From assembly GCA_016700155.1 (NCBI GenBank), contig CP065001.1:62001-126000 (forward strand): a DNA stretch of 64,000 nt, written 5' to 3'. How positions within the stretch are numbered: position 1 is the first letter of the stretch; each line of letters begins with the position of its first letter. Origin of the DNA: Ignavibacteriales bacterium. Lineage in GTDB: Bacteria; Bacteroidota; Ignavibacteria; Ignavibacteriales; Ignavibacteriaceae. This document shows, one piece after another, positions 34,104 to 43,431 of the stretch. The position numbers were made by a program, and so were the translations under genes. The notes under the pieces were generated by a model. It had not been told where the DNA came from and did no database searches. It saw only the letters and a list, made by a program, of their open reading frames with translations.

Positions 34104-36140
34104 ATGCCCGTTACCTCAAAAAAGATAGATGAACTTGCCATAAATACAATCCGTTTCCTTGCAGTCGATGGTGTACAAAAAGCCAATTCCGGTCATCCAG
34201 GAATGCCGATGGGATGCGCACCAATTGGTTACATGCTTTATGCGAAACTAATGAATCATAATCCATCAAATCCAAAGTGGTTGAACAGGGACAGATTTAT
34301 TCTATCTGCCGGGCACGGAAGTATGCTTCTTTATTCACTGCTTCATCTATGCGGATATGGTGTCAGTCTTGATGAATTGAAAAAATTCAGAACGTATGGA
34401 AGTATAACTCCGGGGCATCCTGAATTTGGATTAACACCTGGAGTTGAAACTACAACCGGACCGCTTGGACAAGGTTTTGCGAATGCTGTGGGAATGGCAA
34501 TTGCGCAGGAATATTTAGCTTCAATGTTCAATAAAGGCAAACACAAAATTTTAGATCACTACATATACGGAATATGCAGCGACGGTGATCTGATGGAAGG
34601 TGTTTCGCATGAAGCTGCATCACTCGCCGGACATTTGAAATTGAGCAAACTTATTTTCTTTTATGATGATAATAAAATCACAATTGACGGTTCAACTTCA
34701 CTTGCATTTTCAGAAGATGTCGGTCAAAGGTTTGATGCTTATGGATGGCAGGTTTTAAGAATTACGAATGTAAATGAGTTATCACAGATTGAAGATGCAG
34801 TTAATAAAGCCAAAGCCGAAACAAAAAAACCAACTTTAATAATTACCAAAACCAATATCGGTTACGGAAGTCCTAATAAACAGGATACATCAGAAGCGCA
34901 CGGTTCGCCGCTTGGCGATGAAGAAATAAGACTGACAAAGAAAAAATTAGGCTGGCCCGAAGATCTATCATTCCATATACCTGAAGAAATATTTGAAATG
35001 TTTACAAAGGTAAAAGATGAAGGTGAACAAAAAGAAAAAGCCTGGAAAGAATTATTTAATGAATATAAAAAAGAATTTCCGGATGATGCCTCAAAGTTTA
35101 TTTCATATATGAATAATGATTTTGGCAATGAGTGGGAATCCGCTTTACCTGTATTTGAAGACGATGGAAAAAAACTTGCAACACGCGCGGCATCAGGAAA
35201 AGTTCTAAATTCAATTGCTTCCAAACTTCCTACATTGATTGGCGGCTCAGCGGATCTTGCACCATCAAATAATACTTTTATTAAAGGTTTCGGAGAATTT
35301 TCCGCAGAGAATCGTTCAGGAAGAAATTTTCACTTTGGAATACGCGAACACGGGATGGCGAGTATTATGAATGGAATGGCTATCTACGGAGGTGTAATTC
35401 CTTATGGTGGAACATTCCTTATTTTTTCTGATTATCTTCGTCCGGCCATAAGACTCGCATCATTATCACATGTAAAACCAATTTATGTTTTAACTCACGA
35501 TAGTATTGGACTCGGTGAAGATGGTCCAACGCATCAGCCGGTTGAACATCTTGCATCATTAAGAGCAATTCCGGGAAATCTTGTAATCAGACCTGCAGAT
35601 GCTAACGAAACCGCAGAAGCATGGAAAGCAGCACTGAATCATAAGAACGGACCGGTTGGTTTAATACTTACCCGCCAGGGTTTGCCTGTACTTGATCAGA
35701 AAAAATATAAATCAGCGGCGAACCTGCACAAAGGTGCTTATGTTCTTTATGAAACTTCATCTGAACCTGATATTATTCTTATCGCTTCTGGAAGTGAAAT
35801 AGGTGTAACACTTAAAGCTGTCCCTTTACTTGAAGAGAAAGATATAAATGTTCGTGTTGTTAGTTTTCCATCATGGGGGTTGTTTGAAAAACAAAATGCG
35901 GATTATAAAGAATCAGTACTTCCGCATAAAATAAAAGCACGTGTTGTTATTGAAGCAGGTGTTAAACAAGGCTGGGAAAAATATGCGGGTGAATCAGGCG
36001 AGATAATAAGCATCGAAAAGTTCGGCGCATCCGCTCCAGTTGAGGTAATATTTGATAAATATAATTTCAATCCCGGCTATATATCTGAGACTGCTTTCAA
36101 GGTAGTTGAAAAGCTGAAAAAGTTAGGTAAGAATATTTGA
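34104..36140 (+). CDS. tkt: Transketolase
   Basis: A 678-residue full-length transketolase. It has the thiamine-diphosphate motif (GSDGDLMEG region ending in DDN), the histidines of the active site (NSGHPGMPMG, SAGHGS, PLGQG), the pyrimidine domain (FGIREHGMASIMNG) and THDSIGLGEDGPTHQPVE. It moves two-carbon units in the pentose phosphate pathway. A CGGAG ribosome site precedes the ATG. It appears to be monocistronic. Confidence 0.97.
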   Translation: MPVTSKKIDELAINTIRFLAVDGVQKANSGHPGMPMGCAPIGYMLYAKLMNHNPSNPKWLNRDRFILSAGHGSMLLYSLLHLCGYGVSLDELKKFRTYGSITPGHPEFGLTPGVETTTGPLGQGFANAVGMAIAQEYLASMFNKGKHKILDHYIYGICSDGDLMEGVSHEAASLAGHLKLSKLIFFYDDNKITIDGSTSLAFSEDVGQRFDAYGWQVLRITNVNELSQIEDAVNKAKAETKKPTLIITKTNIGYGSPNKQDTSEAHGSPLGDEEIRLTKKKLGWPEDLSFHIPEEIFEMFTKVKDEGEQKEKAWKELFNEYKKEFPDDASKFISYMNNDFGNEWESALPVFEDDGKKLATRAASGKVLNSIASKLPTLIGGSADLAPSNNTFIKGFGEFSAENRSGRNFHFGIREHGMASIMNGMAIYGGVIPYGGTFLIFSDYLRPAIRLASLSHVKPIYVLTHDSIGLGEDGPTHQPVEHLASLRAIPGNLVIRPADANETAEAWKAALNHKNGPVGLILTRQGLPVLDQKKYKSAANLHKGAYVLYETSSEPDIILIASGSEIGVTLKAVPLLEEKDINVRVVSFPSWGLFEKQNADYKESVLPHKIKARVVIEAGVKQGWEKYAGESGEIISIEKFGASAPVEVIFDKYNFNPGYISETAFKVVEKLKKLGKNI

Positions 36141-36167
36141 GTTTATGTTATTTGGTAATGTCACCGG

Positions 36168-36323
36168 ATGTCTAAAATTTATAAACAATTCTCCGATAAA
36201 GAATGGAATGACTGCTGCGGTAAATTTTGCAGCGGATGTGAAATAGCAGCAGCTTTCAAAAAGAAGTATGGAAAGAAAAAGGGTGAACAAAAGCTTAAAA
36301 AAACAATAAAAAAGATTTGTTAA
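36168..36323 (+). CDS. 51-residue Cys-rich basic protein
   Basis: A short frame from ATG 36168 to TAA 36321-36323. The sequence begins MSKIYKQFSDKEWNDCCGKF, then CSGCEIAAAF, and a very basic tail KKKYGKKKGEQKLKKTIKK ending in Cys. The C-C-x3-C-x2-C spacing suggests a metal site, and the Lys-rich tail nucleic acid or membrane contact. The start is 28 nt after the transketolase stop. I believe similar short proteins exist but cannot name a family. Confidence 0.6.
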   Translation: MSKIYKQFSDKEWNDCCGKFCSGCEIAAAFKKKYGKKKGEQKLKKTIKKIC

Positions 36324-36439
36324 GTAGTTAGTGAATTAAATATATTCTCACGGTTCATTTTTTTTATTATTATTCGATAATTCAAATGATAGTTTCACTT
36401 TTGTTATAACCAATAAAATATTTTTTACTGGGCGCCGTT

Positions 36440-36877
36440 ATTAAAAAATTTTTTAAAATAATTATTCTTCTGGTTTTAGCGGTTCTGGTATTTATCCAGT
36501 TCATACCGACTAAAAGAACAAACCCGCCAAAAGCTGGCGAGATACTTACCCGCCAGGAAGTAAAGCAATTGTTGAAACGTTCCTGTTATGATTGCCACTC
36601 AAATGATACTAAATGGCCTTCATACAGTTATGTTGCACCGCTTTCCTGGTACTTTATTGAAGAAGTCGATAAAGGCAGAAGAAAATTAAATTTTTCAAAC
36701 TGGAACCGGCTTTCAAAAGAAGAGCAGGATAAACTGCTCGTTGATATCTGGGATGAAGTTGAAGACAGCGATATGCCTCCTTCCCAGTATTTATGGTTGC
36801 ATGGAGAAGCAGAACTTTCTGCCGGTGATAAAGATTTAATTTACAGATGGACTCACGGTCTTCTTCCTGAATTTTAA
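36440..36877 (+). CDS. Haem-binding domain protein (cytochrome c-like), probable ATT start
   Basis: A signal-anchor protein of about 145 residues. No ATG, GTG or TTG lies in frame before the TTG at 36569, yet the frame upstream reads KKFFKIIILLVLAVLVFIQF, a perfect N-terminal membrane anchor, followed by residues typical of the family (LTRQEVKQLLKRSCYDCHSN). The best start is therefore ATT at 36440; an in-frame stop at 36407 limits the upstream extent. The haem motif is CYDCHS, with further family residues WPSYSYVAPLSWYF and DMPPSQYLWLHG. It is likely a membrane-tethered periplasmic c-type haem protein. Annotation from 36569 would lose the anchor. Confidence 0.75.
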   Translation: MKKFFKIIILLVLAVLVFIQFIPTKRTNPPKAGEILTRQEVKQLLKRSCYDCHSNDTKWPSYSYVAPLSWYFIEEVDKGRRKLNFSNWNRLSKEEQDKLLVDIWDEVEDSDMPPSQYLWLHGEAELSAGDKDLIYRWTHGLLPEF

Positions 36878-36944
36878 TACTCTTTCTAAAGTTCTTTTAT
36901 TCATTTCCGATTAACATTTTCCACTAATAATTCCACTTCCCGAT

Positions 36945-38081
36945 ATGAAAAAGAAAATTACAGTGCTTGGTTCAGGTATGGTTGGCAGTGTAATGGCTGT
37001 TGATCTTTCAAATAACTATGATGTTACTTGTGTAGATCTTGATGAGCAAAAACTTGATCTGCTAAAAAACAAACCGGGTATAAAAACACTTAAAGCAGAT
37101 TTATCAGATCAGAAAATTATTCAGGATACAATAAAGGATTGTGATCTTGTGGTGTGTGCCGTTCCCGGCTTTATGGGTTTTGAAACAATCAAAACAATCA
37201 TCGCTTTAGGGAAAGATGTGGTTGATATTTCTTTCTTTGACCAGGATCCGTTTGAGCTCGACAATCTTGCAAAAGAAAAAGATGTTACAGCTATTGTTGA
37301 TTGCGGTGTAGCGCCTGGTATGAGCAATATTATTCTCGGATACCATAAACAGAATATGGAGATTGATGAATACGAATGTCTTGTCGGCGGACTGCCATTT
37401 CAGAGAAGCTGGCCGTTTCAGTATAAAGCTCCGTTTTCGCCATCTGATGTAATTGAGGAATATACAAGAGAGGCAAGGTATGTAGAGAACAGCCGCATTG
37501 TTTACAAGCCGGCGTTATCTGAACCCGAATATGTTGAATTTGACAAAGTCGGTACACTTGAAGCTTTTAATACTGACGGACTAAGATCATTAATTAAAAC
37601 AATGAACATCCCTAATATGAAGGAAAAAACTCTCCGCTACCCGGGACATATAGAGCACATGAGGGTTTTAAGTGAAGCCGGATTTTTCAGTAAAGAATTA
37701 ATTGATATAAAAGGAAAAAAAATTCGTCCGCTAGATGTTACATCTGCTTTATTATTTCCTTTATGGAAACTTGAGAATAGTGAACCTGAATTCACCGTTA
37801 TGAGGATAACCATAAAAGGAATTGAAAATAATGTTCGTAAAGAGTATACATATCATCTGTTTGATACCTTTGATGAAATAACAGGGAACACTTCCATGGC
37901 GCGTACAACAGGTTACACCTGCACTGCCGCTGTAAAACTGGTAATGGACGGCAAATTTGTCCGCAAGGGTATATGTCCGCCGGAATTTATCGGCGCAGAG
38001 AATGATTGCTTCAACCTGGTGAACTCCTATCTTAAAGAAAGAAATGTTATTTATACAAGCGTCGAAAAGGTTCTCAATTGA
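36945..38081 (+). CDS. Saccharopine dehydrogenase-family oxidoreductase
   Basis: A 378-residue protein with an N-terminal Rossmann fold (GSGMVGSVMAVDLS) and the saccharopine-dehydrogenase family C-terminal domain (DCGVAPGMSNIILGY, TLRYPGHIEHMRVL). This group covers saccharopine reductases, lysine 6-dehydrogenase and carboxynorspermidine synthase-like enzymes. The size matches the lysine-6-dehydrogenase type. Substrate not resolved. Confidence 0.85.
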   Translation: MKKKITVLGSGMVGSVMAVDLSNNYDVTCVDLDEQKLDLLKNKPGIKTLKADLSDQKIIQDTIKDCDLVVCAVPGFMGFETIKTIIALGKDVVDISFFDQDPFELDNLAKEKDVTAIVDCGVAPGMSNIILGYHKQNMEIDEYECLVGGLPFQRSWPFQYKAPFSPSDVIEEYTREARYVENSRIVYKPALSEPEYVEFDKVGTLEAFNTDGLRSLIKTMNIPNMKEKTLRYPGHIEHMRVLSEAGFFSKELIDIKGKKIRPLDVTSALLFPLWKLENSEPEFTVMRITIKGIENNVRKEYTYHLFDTFDEITGNTSMARTTGYTCTAAVKLVMDGKFVRKGICPPEFIGAENDCFNLVNSYLKERNVIYTSVEKVLN

Positions 38082-38126
38082 TCATTGAATAATCTTTTAA
38101 AATTAAAATCATCTTATCTGATAAAG

Positions 38127-39035
38127 ATGCAGGACAAAAAATATTTTGTTATTGCACTCGCATTATTGGTCACTTTTCTCTGGTCTACATCATTTGTAAT
38201 AATCAAAATCGGTTTAAATAATATTCCGCCCTTGACTTTCGCAGGACTCAGATACTTTCTTGCATCTCTGACACTGCTTCCTTTATTGTTTTCAAAAAAG
38301 AATAAATCGTCACTTGCCAAAATAACGCGGAGACAATTCCTGCAATTATTTTTACTTGGGATACTTTTCTATTCACTTACACAAGGGGCTCAGTTCATCG
38401 GGTTATCGTTACTGCCGGCTGTTACCGTAAGTCTTTGGCTGAATTTTACTCCGTTTGTTGTAGCGTTCTCGGGAATGATCTTTATCAATGAGTACCCAAC
38501 AAAAATGCAATGGATAGGAGTTATTTTTTTTATATGCGGAGTGATGATTTATTTTTTGCCTGTTTCTATTTCTGAAAACCAGGTTTGGGGATTATCGGTT
38601 ATGACTCTTGGTGTATTAGCAAATGCCGCGTCATCGGTATTAGGCAGGAAGATTAATAAAACAGGGAATCTCCCTGTCATTGTAATTACGGTAGTGAGTA
38701 TGGGTTTTGGATCAATATTATTACTGGCTACAGGTATCACCACTGAATCATTTCCGCAAATTACCGGGGAGAGTATTTTGTACTTACTCTGGCTCGCTGT
38801 CATTAATACCGCGTTAGCATTTACAATCTGGAATTACACTTTAAAATATTTAACTGCGATGGAATCATGCATAATAAACGGTACGATGTTAATACAAATT
38901 GCACTGCTTGCCTGGATATTCTTAAATGAACAGATATCATCTAAAGAAGTAACCGGAATGATTATCGCAGCACTGGGAGCGGTTTTGGTGCAGATAAAAT
39001 TCAGCAGAAAAAGTCATCCGGAAACAAAAAAGTAA
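38127..39035 (+). CDS. EamA-family (DMT) metabolite exporter
   Basis: A 10-helix transporter of about 302 residues. The two EamA repeats are visible (LVTFLWSTSFVIIKIGLNNIPPLT and VMTLGVLANAASSVLGR...). A TTG at 38085 would add 14 residues, but the ATG at 38127 gives the typical short N-terminus before the first helix, so I start there. The RxMG drug-metabolite fold transports amino acids or small metabolites. Start 45 nt after the saccharopine-dehydrogenase-like gene suggests an operon. Confidence 0.83.
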   Translation: MQDKKYFVIALALLVTFLWSTSFVIIKIGLNNIPPLTFAGLRYFLASLTLLPLLFSKKNKSSLAKITRRQFLQLFLLGILFYSLTQGAQFIGLSLLPAVTVSLWLNFTPFVVAFSGMIFINEYPTKMQWIGVIFFICGVMIYFLPVSISENQVWGLSVMTLGVLANAASSVLGRKINKTGNLPVIVITVVSMGFGSILLLATGITTESFPQITGESILYLLWLAVINTALAFTIWNYTLKYLTAMESCIINGTMLIQIALLAWIFLNEQISSKEVTGMIIAALGAVLVQIKFSRKSHPETKK

Positions 39036-39153
39036 TTTTACAATACGTTTCAAGTAGGTTTTTGAAGTATTATCTTACAGCAGGTTCAATTCTTTTCTCT
39101 TTTAGCAAGTGGTGTTGGTAGTTAATTTAACTTAAAGCAAAAAAGGAGAATTT

Positions 39154-39609
39154 ATGAAGTATATCAAAATAATTTTGATATTATTTATTCTGGTGATAGT
39201 ATCATCCTGTTCGGGACTTAAACTTTCACCAGCAGAATTCAGCTGGCCGATTGAGTCAGTATTAAAAGTTGGTTCCGACGGTTCAGTTAAAGAAGAAAGA
39301 TATTCAATTTCATTTAATACAAAACCTATGTTCATAAAAGAAACTGAAGACTCAACCTCTTTTATGGGCAAATCAATCCATCTCATCCGGAATTTTGAAG
39401 GGCACTATTTTATTACAAGCGCCGGGTTCAAGCATGTTTATGTTTTCAATATGACCGAAGGTGCTTTGGTCAACAGGAGCCGTATTAAAATTTCAGAAGA
39501 GAATATGAAAAATCCTGTTTTCAATCAGCGGAATCCTTTCATAGAACTTGTTGATGACGGAAAAACTTTTAATCTCACTTCAGAAGGAATTGACGGAGGT
39601 GAGGAATGA
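39154..39609 (+). CDS. Lipoprotein of unknown function
   Basis: A 151-residue protein with signal and lipobox (FILVIVSSC, Cys 19). The mature part is beta-rich with no recognised domain. Its stop overlaps the next start as ATGA, so it is translationally coupled to the coiled-coil exported protein. Confidence 0.72.
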   Translation: MKYIKIILILFILVIVSSCSGLKLSPAEFSWPIESVLKVGSDGSVKEERYSISFNTKPMFIKETEDSTSFMGKSIHLIRNFEGHYFITSAGFKHVYVFNMTEGALVNRSRIKISEENMKNPVFNQRNPFIELVDDGKTFNLTSEGIDGGEE

Positions 39610-40859
39610 AAAATCTAATATTCCTGTCATTAATATTTCTTGTTTTTATTCTGCAATACAGTATGATCGCTCAGTCAGATTATGAAATGGTTCAGAGTTA
39701 TAAAGACCGCCATCTTTCAATTACACGCGGGATAGAAGCGGCTGACAGCCTCGGTGATTTGAATAATCTTCTTGCAGAAGTTGATAAACTTCGCAGGGAT
39801 TTTGCGGATAAAAAGGAAATTCTTGACCAGAGTCTTTATCCGGATAATTTTGAATCTTCACTTGAAAAACTTACCTCAGCAATAGAATTGAGGAAAAAGG
39901 ATTTTGCGGAAATTGTTGAGCTTGAAACTGAAGTCGGAACATTAAAGTCTGAGATCGATGCCATCAATAAAAAGAATAATTCACTTATCAACCAGATAAA
40001 TGTTCTGGAATCCCAACGCAAAAAAGATGCTGCTACAATTGCCAAACTTGAAAAGCTTGTTTCGAATTTGCGTGCTACAATTCTTCAACGTGATGAATTG
40101 ATTTACGGTATTGTTGACAGTCTTATCCCAAGACTTCCGGGAAATGTTTCTGAACTTTCCCAGCAGGAAAAAGAAAAAGTATTTTCCGAGGTTGAAAAAA
40201 CAAACGTACTTTCTGTAATAAAAAAATCGTTGAAGGATAATTCAAGACTGTTACAGGTAACAACCCTTAACTCCCACGATCTTGATGAAGTTAAAGAACA
40301 ACAACAGGAGTTTACTGCTATGTGGCAGAAGATAGGACCAAAACTTGTCGATGTCTACCAGGATCAGAAAAACCGGCAGGCGGAATTAAATGAAGTTGAT
40401 TTTCTTTTCAACGAGTGGGAAAAATATATACGTCATGAAGCCTGGGAATCTATTAAAGAAGAATTTGCTTTATATAGTATCAACCTTAAACGATTCGCAA
40501 ACGGTAAAGAGTTCTCGGAAGTCGTTTCAGAATTTATCGAAGATGAAATAAAAAACAACGGCATAAAAAATAAAGATGAATCAGAGATGATTTATCTTCA
40601 GTTCACTGATAGTGTGTGGTTTAAATCAGTCAGCCCTGACTGGATTCCGTACCTGATAGACAACAATATGATGGATACTGAACAGAAAAATCTCATTGAA
40701 GGTAAAATAGCCAAGTGGAAAGCTATTGTTGCTCCGTCAAATCTTGCATGGTTGTACATTGTGATTGTTGTTGTTCTCATCAACGCCGCGGTGTACCTTA
40801 TTGTAAAAAGAAGGAAGAAGAACAAAATTAAAACCACTGATGTTTCCGGCGAAGTTTAG
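39606..40859 (+). CDS. Exported coiled-coil protein with C-terminal membrane anchor
   Basis: A 417-residue protein with a signal peptide (residues 1-22), a long coiled coil (about 45-165, including ELETEVGTLKSEIDAINKKN), a helical globular region and a C-terminal membrane helix (NLAWLYIVIVVVLINAAVYLIV, about 380-401) followed by a basic tail. The periplasmic part would be tethered by the C-terminus. It is coupled to the upstream lipoprotein, suggesting a periplasmic complex. No family recognised. Confidence 0.72.
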   Translation: MKNLIFLSLIFLVFILQYSMIAQSDYEMVQSYKDRHLSITRGIEAADSLGDLNNLLAEVDKLRRDFADKKEILDQSLYPDNFESSLEKLTSAIELRKKDFAEIVELETEVGTLKSEIDAINKKNNSLINQINVLESQRKKDAATIAKLEKLVSNLRATILQRDELIYGIVDSLIPRLPGNVSELSQQEKEKVFSEVEKTNVLSVIKKSLKDNSRLLQVTTLNSHDLDEVKEQQQEFTAMWQKIGPKLVDVYQDQKNRQAELNEVDFLFNEWEKYIRHEAWESIKEEFALYSINLKRFANGKEFSEVVSEFIEDEIKNNGIKNKDESEMIYLQFTDSVWFKSVSPDWIPYLIDNNMMDTEQKNLIEGKIAKWKAIVAPSNLAWLYIVIVVVLINAAVYLIVKRRKKNKIKTTDVSGEV

Positions 40860-40879
40860 AAAATAAAATTTGCAATTAA

Positions 40880-40915
40880 ATGTCACTCCGTGTTAAACCG
40901 GGGTGACATTTTTTT
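40880..40915 (+). terminator. Strong intrinsic terminator
   Basis: ATGTCACTCCG (40880-40890) and CGGGGTGACAT (40899-40909) form an 11-bp stem (one G-U) with an 8-nt loop, followed by TTTTTT. It closes the 39154-40859 unit. A potential ATG at 40916 lies right after it and is thus unlikely as a start for the next gene. Confidence 0.85.
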
Positions 40916-40996
40916 ATGTCATCAGTTCAATTAAGCATTCTTTTTATTTTAGCATTAAGTAGTTTTGTACTTGAAATAACAATGATGGGTGAAAAA

Positions 40997-42079
40997 ATGA
41001 AAAGACCTTTCTTATATAACCTGGTAATTATTCTGTTTGCTGCTTCCTTCATTACGACATATTCGCAGGATAGTGTTCATACAGATATAATCTCACTTAA
41101 AAAATATACTGAATCACTTGAACACAGGTTTGATGTACTCGAAAAATCAATTGATGATATACTCTGGCATCAAAGGTTAGGCGATGCGGCATTTATTGAT
41201 AAAGTTTTTCTCACAGGACCGCCATTGTGGAAAGAAAAAAATCCGACAGGGCAGGGCGCCGGCAATCCTGTAAAATTCTGGTCATACGTATTTATACCAA
41301 AGAACATTGATGTAAATAAAAAGTATCCGCTTATAGTTTTCCCGCACGGTGGAGTTCATGCAAACTTTTCAACCTACTATACCCACATAATAAAAGAATT
41401 ACTTGCCCAGCAGTACATCGTTGTCGCCGCTGAATACAGGGGAAGTACCGGTTATGGTAAAGCTCACTATGAAAAAATTGATTACGGCGGACTTGAAGTT
41501 GAAGATGTTGATGCCAGCAGAAATTTTATGATTGAAAATTATAGTTTTGTTGATGCGGATCGAGTTGGGATTTTTGGCTGGAGTCATGGAGGGCTTATAG
41601 CGTTAATGAACATTTTCAGATACCCGGATAATTATAAAGTCGCGTTCGCCGGTGTGCCCGTGAGTGATCTGATTGCACGTATGGGATATAAAGATCAAAG
41701 TTACCGTGATTTGTATGAAGCGGACTATCACATTGGTCAAAGTGCCGAGGAAAATGTTGAAGAATACAGGCGTAGATCACCGGTTTGGCATGCGGATAAA
41801 CTTAACACACCGCTTCTTATCCATACAAACACAAATGACGAGGATGTTAATGTACTTGAAGTTGAAAGCCTGATAAACGCACTCAAAGCTGCTGACAAAA
41901 AATTTGAATATGAGATTTTCAAAGATCTGCCGGGCGGACATTCTTTCGACAGGCTTGATACTAAAACTGCTAAAGAAATCAGAGTTAAGATTTATAAGTT
42001 TCTTGCAAAATATTTATCGCCGCCCAACCCAATAAACAGTGTGGATGACATAAATAAAGCGGCGTATTTAATAAAATAA
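40997..42079 (+). CDS. S9-type prolyl-oligopeptidase-like secreted hydrolase
   Basis: An alpha/beta hydrolase with the core of the S9 peptidase family. The frame is open further upstream, but an ATG at 40916 would sit in the U-tract of the preceding terminator, while the ATG at 40997 begins a normal signal peptide (MKRPFLYNLVIILFAASFITT). The nucleophile elbow is GWSHGG, with AEYRGSTGYG upstream, a candidate Asp in NTNDEDVNV and a likely catalytic His in PGGHSF. Short for S9 because the beta-propeller domain is missing; likely an esterase or short peptidase. Confidence 0.82.
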   Translation: MKRPFLYNLVIILFAASFITTYSQDSVHTDIISLKKYTESLEHRFDVLEKSIDDILWHQRLGDAAFIDKVFLTGPPLWKEKNPTGQGAGNPVKFWSYVFIPKNIDVNKKYPLIVFPHGGVHANFSTYYTHIIKELLAQQYIVVAAEYRGSTGYGKAHYEKIDYGGLEVEDVDASRNFMIENYSFVDADRVGIFGWSHGGLIALMNIFRYPDNYKVAFAGVPVSDLIARMGYKDQSYRDLYEADYHIGQSAEENVEEYRRRSPVWHADKLNTPLLIHTNTNDEDVNVLEVESLINALKAADKKFEYEIFKDLPGGHSFDRLDTKTAKEIRVKIYKFLAKYLSPPNPINSVDDINKAAYLIK

Positions 42080-42126
42080 TTTTTTTGCGCCGGGAATAGT
42101 TTTTCTCAAATAAAGCAGAAGTGTAA

Positions 42127-42579
42127 TTATTTCGATTTATAGTAATCTTCGGCACGCTTCTGCATTTCTTCAGGAGTTACATCTTCAACATGTGTTGAAA
42201 GATTCCAGGAGATATCATTTGCATCAACTACTAAAGCACTTCTGTCGCCGTAGAACTGGTTCTCGGGCTGCCTTATCACTTTTGCGCCAGCTTTAACAGC
42301 GCGTTTAAATGCTTCATCAATATCATTTAAATAAATATGAAGCATACAAGGCTGAGGAGGGTACTGCTCACTTGACTGTCCCATCATTAGTACCGAATCA
42401 CCTATTCTTAACTCAGCATGAACAATCTCACCTTCCGGTGTATCCATTTTTTCAAGCACTGTCGCGTTTAGCGCAGACTTTGCAAATTCAATTGTCGCTG
42501 CGGGATTTTTTATTACCAGGTAAGGTATTACTGATTGGTAGCCATCCGGAATTGGTTTTACGGGCATAGTTGTCTCCAT
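42127..42579 (-). CDS. VOC/glyoxalase-family protein, PhnB-like
   Basis: A 150-residue protein beginning PDGYQSVIPYLVIKNPAATIEFAK, the PhnB-type vicinal oxygen chelate fold, with ALVVDANDISWNLSTH at the C-terminus. Such proteins are of uncertain catalytic activity. It is convergent with the S9-like gene and monocistronic. Confidence 0.85.
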   Translation of the reverse strand: METTMPVKPIPDGYQSVIPYLVIKNPAATIEFAKSALNATVLEKMDTPEGEIVHAELRIGDSVLMMGQSSEQYPPQPCMLHIYLNDIDEAFKRAVKAGAKVIRQPENQFYGDRSALVVDANDISWNLSTHVEDVTPEEMQKRAEDYYKSK

Positions 42580-42731
42580 GAAAATAATTTTTAGAAATTT
42601 TTATTAAAGCAAAGTCGTGGTGTCTTAATTCAATGACTTATACTGATTTCAAGATAGTAAATAATCGTCATCATTTCTATATTTAGGTGGTGCACAATTT
42701 TATAGTCAAATAACAACAAACACAATCGAAT

Positions 42732-43418
42732 ATGGAACAATTCAAAATTCGGGGTGAAAACCCGACAAGGTTAGAAAACTTCAGCGATGCTGTGTTCGCG
42801 TTTTCTATAACACTCCTTATGATTTCACTTGAAGTACCCCAATCGTTCACACGCATACTTGAACTTACAGATGAATTAATTGCCTTCGCTATTACAATTA
42901 TTCCGTTGTTTGTTATATGGCAGCAGCACCGTTTGTTTTTCAGAAGGTACGGTATTGATGATAAGGTTATTCTCAAATGGAACACCATGCTGTTGTTCAT
43001 TGTCCTTGTATTTATTTTCCCGCTGAAATTTCTTTCTCTGTTTCTTGTAAGATTTTACAGCGCATTAATCTTTGGTACTGAAAGTGTATTCGGAACAATG
43101 ATTGAAGGTGAGCAAGTCCCGATGCTAATGGTCTATTACGGAATTGGAGCGCTTGGATTGGTGTTTGTGTTTTCAAGATTTTATAAATATGCGCTGAACA
43201 AAAAAGAAGAACTTAAACTAACTCCTTACGAGTCTAAACAAACAGAATATTACAAACGTATTTTCACTCATTTGTGTTACATACCAATCTTATCAATTGC
43301 ATTTGTGCTTGTGTTTATGAATGTGAATGTAACGATTGCCAGTATTATCTCCGGAGTGTTGTATGCACTAACTGGCGTTGTGTTTGTTGTTAACCAGAGA
43401 TGGTTGAAGAGGAATTAA
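42732..43418 (+). CDS. TMEM175-like membrane protein (DUF1211)
   Basis: A 228-residue protein with about six membrane helices. The N-terminal RLENFSDAVFAFSITLLMISLEVP carries the FSD signature that lines the pore of TMEM175-type potassium channels. One six-helix repeat is present, as usual for bacterial members, which assemble as tetramers. Channel activity is inferred from family. Confidence 0.85.
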   Translation: MEQFKIRGENPTRLENFSDAVFAFSITLLMISLEVPQSFTRILELTDELIAFAITIIPLFVIWQQHRLFFRRYGIDDKVILKWNTMLLFIVLVFIFPLKFLSLFLVRFYSALIFGTESVFGTMIEGEQVPMLMVYYGIGALGLVFVFSRFYKYALNKKEELKLTPYESKQTEYYKRIFTHLCYIPILSIAFVLVFMNVNVTIASIISGVLYALTGVVFVVNQRWLKRN

Positions 43419-43431
43419 GAAAATATATTAA

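Noticed and set aside
40916..40996. Start of the S9-like hydrolase at ATG 40916
   Set aside because: It lies directly after the terminator stem and would put a second hydrophobic segment before the real signal peptide.
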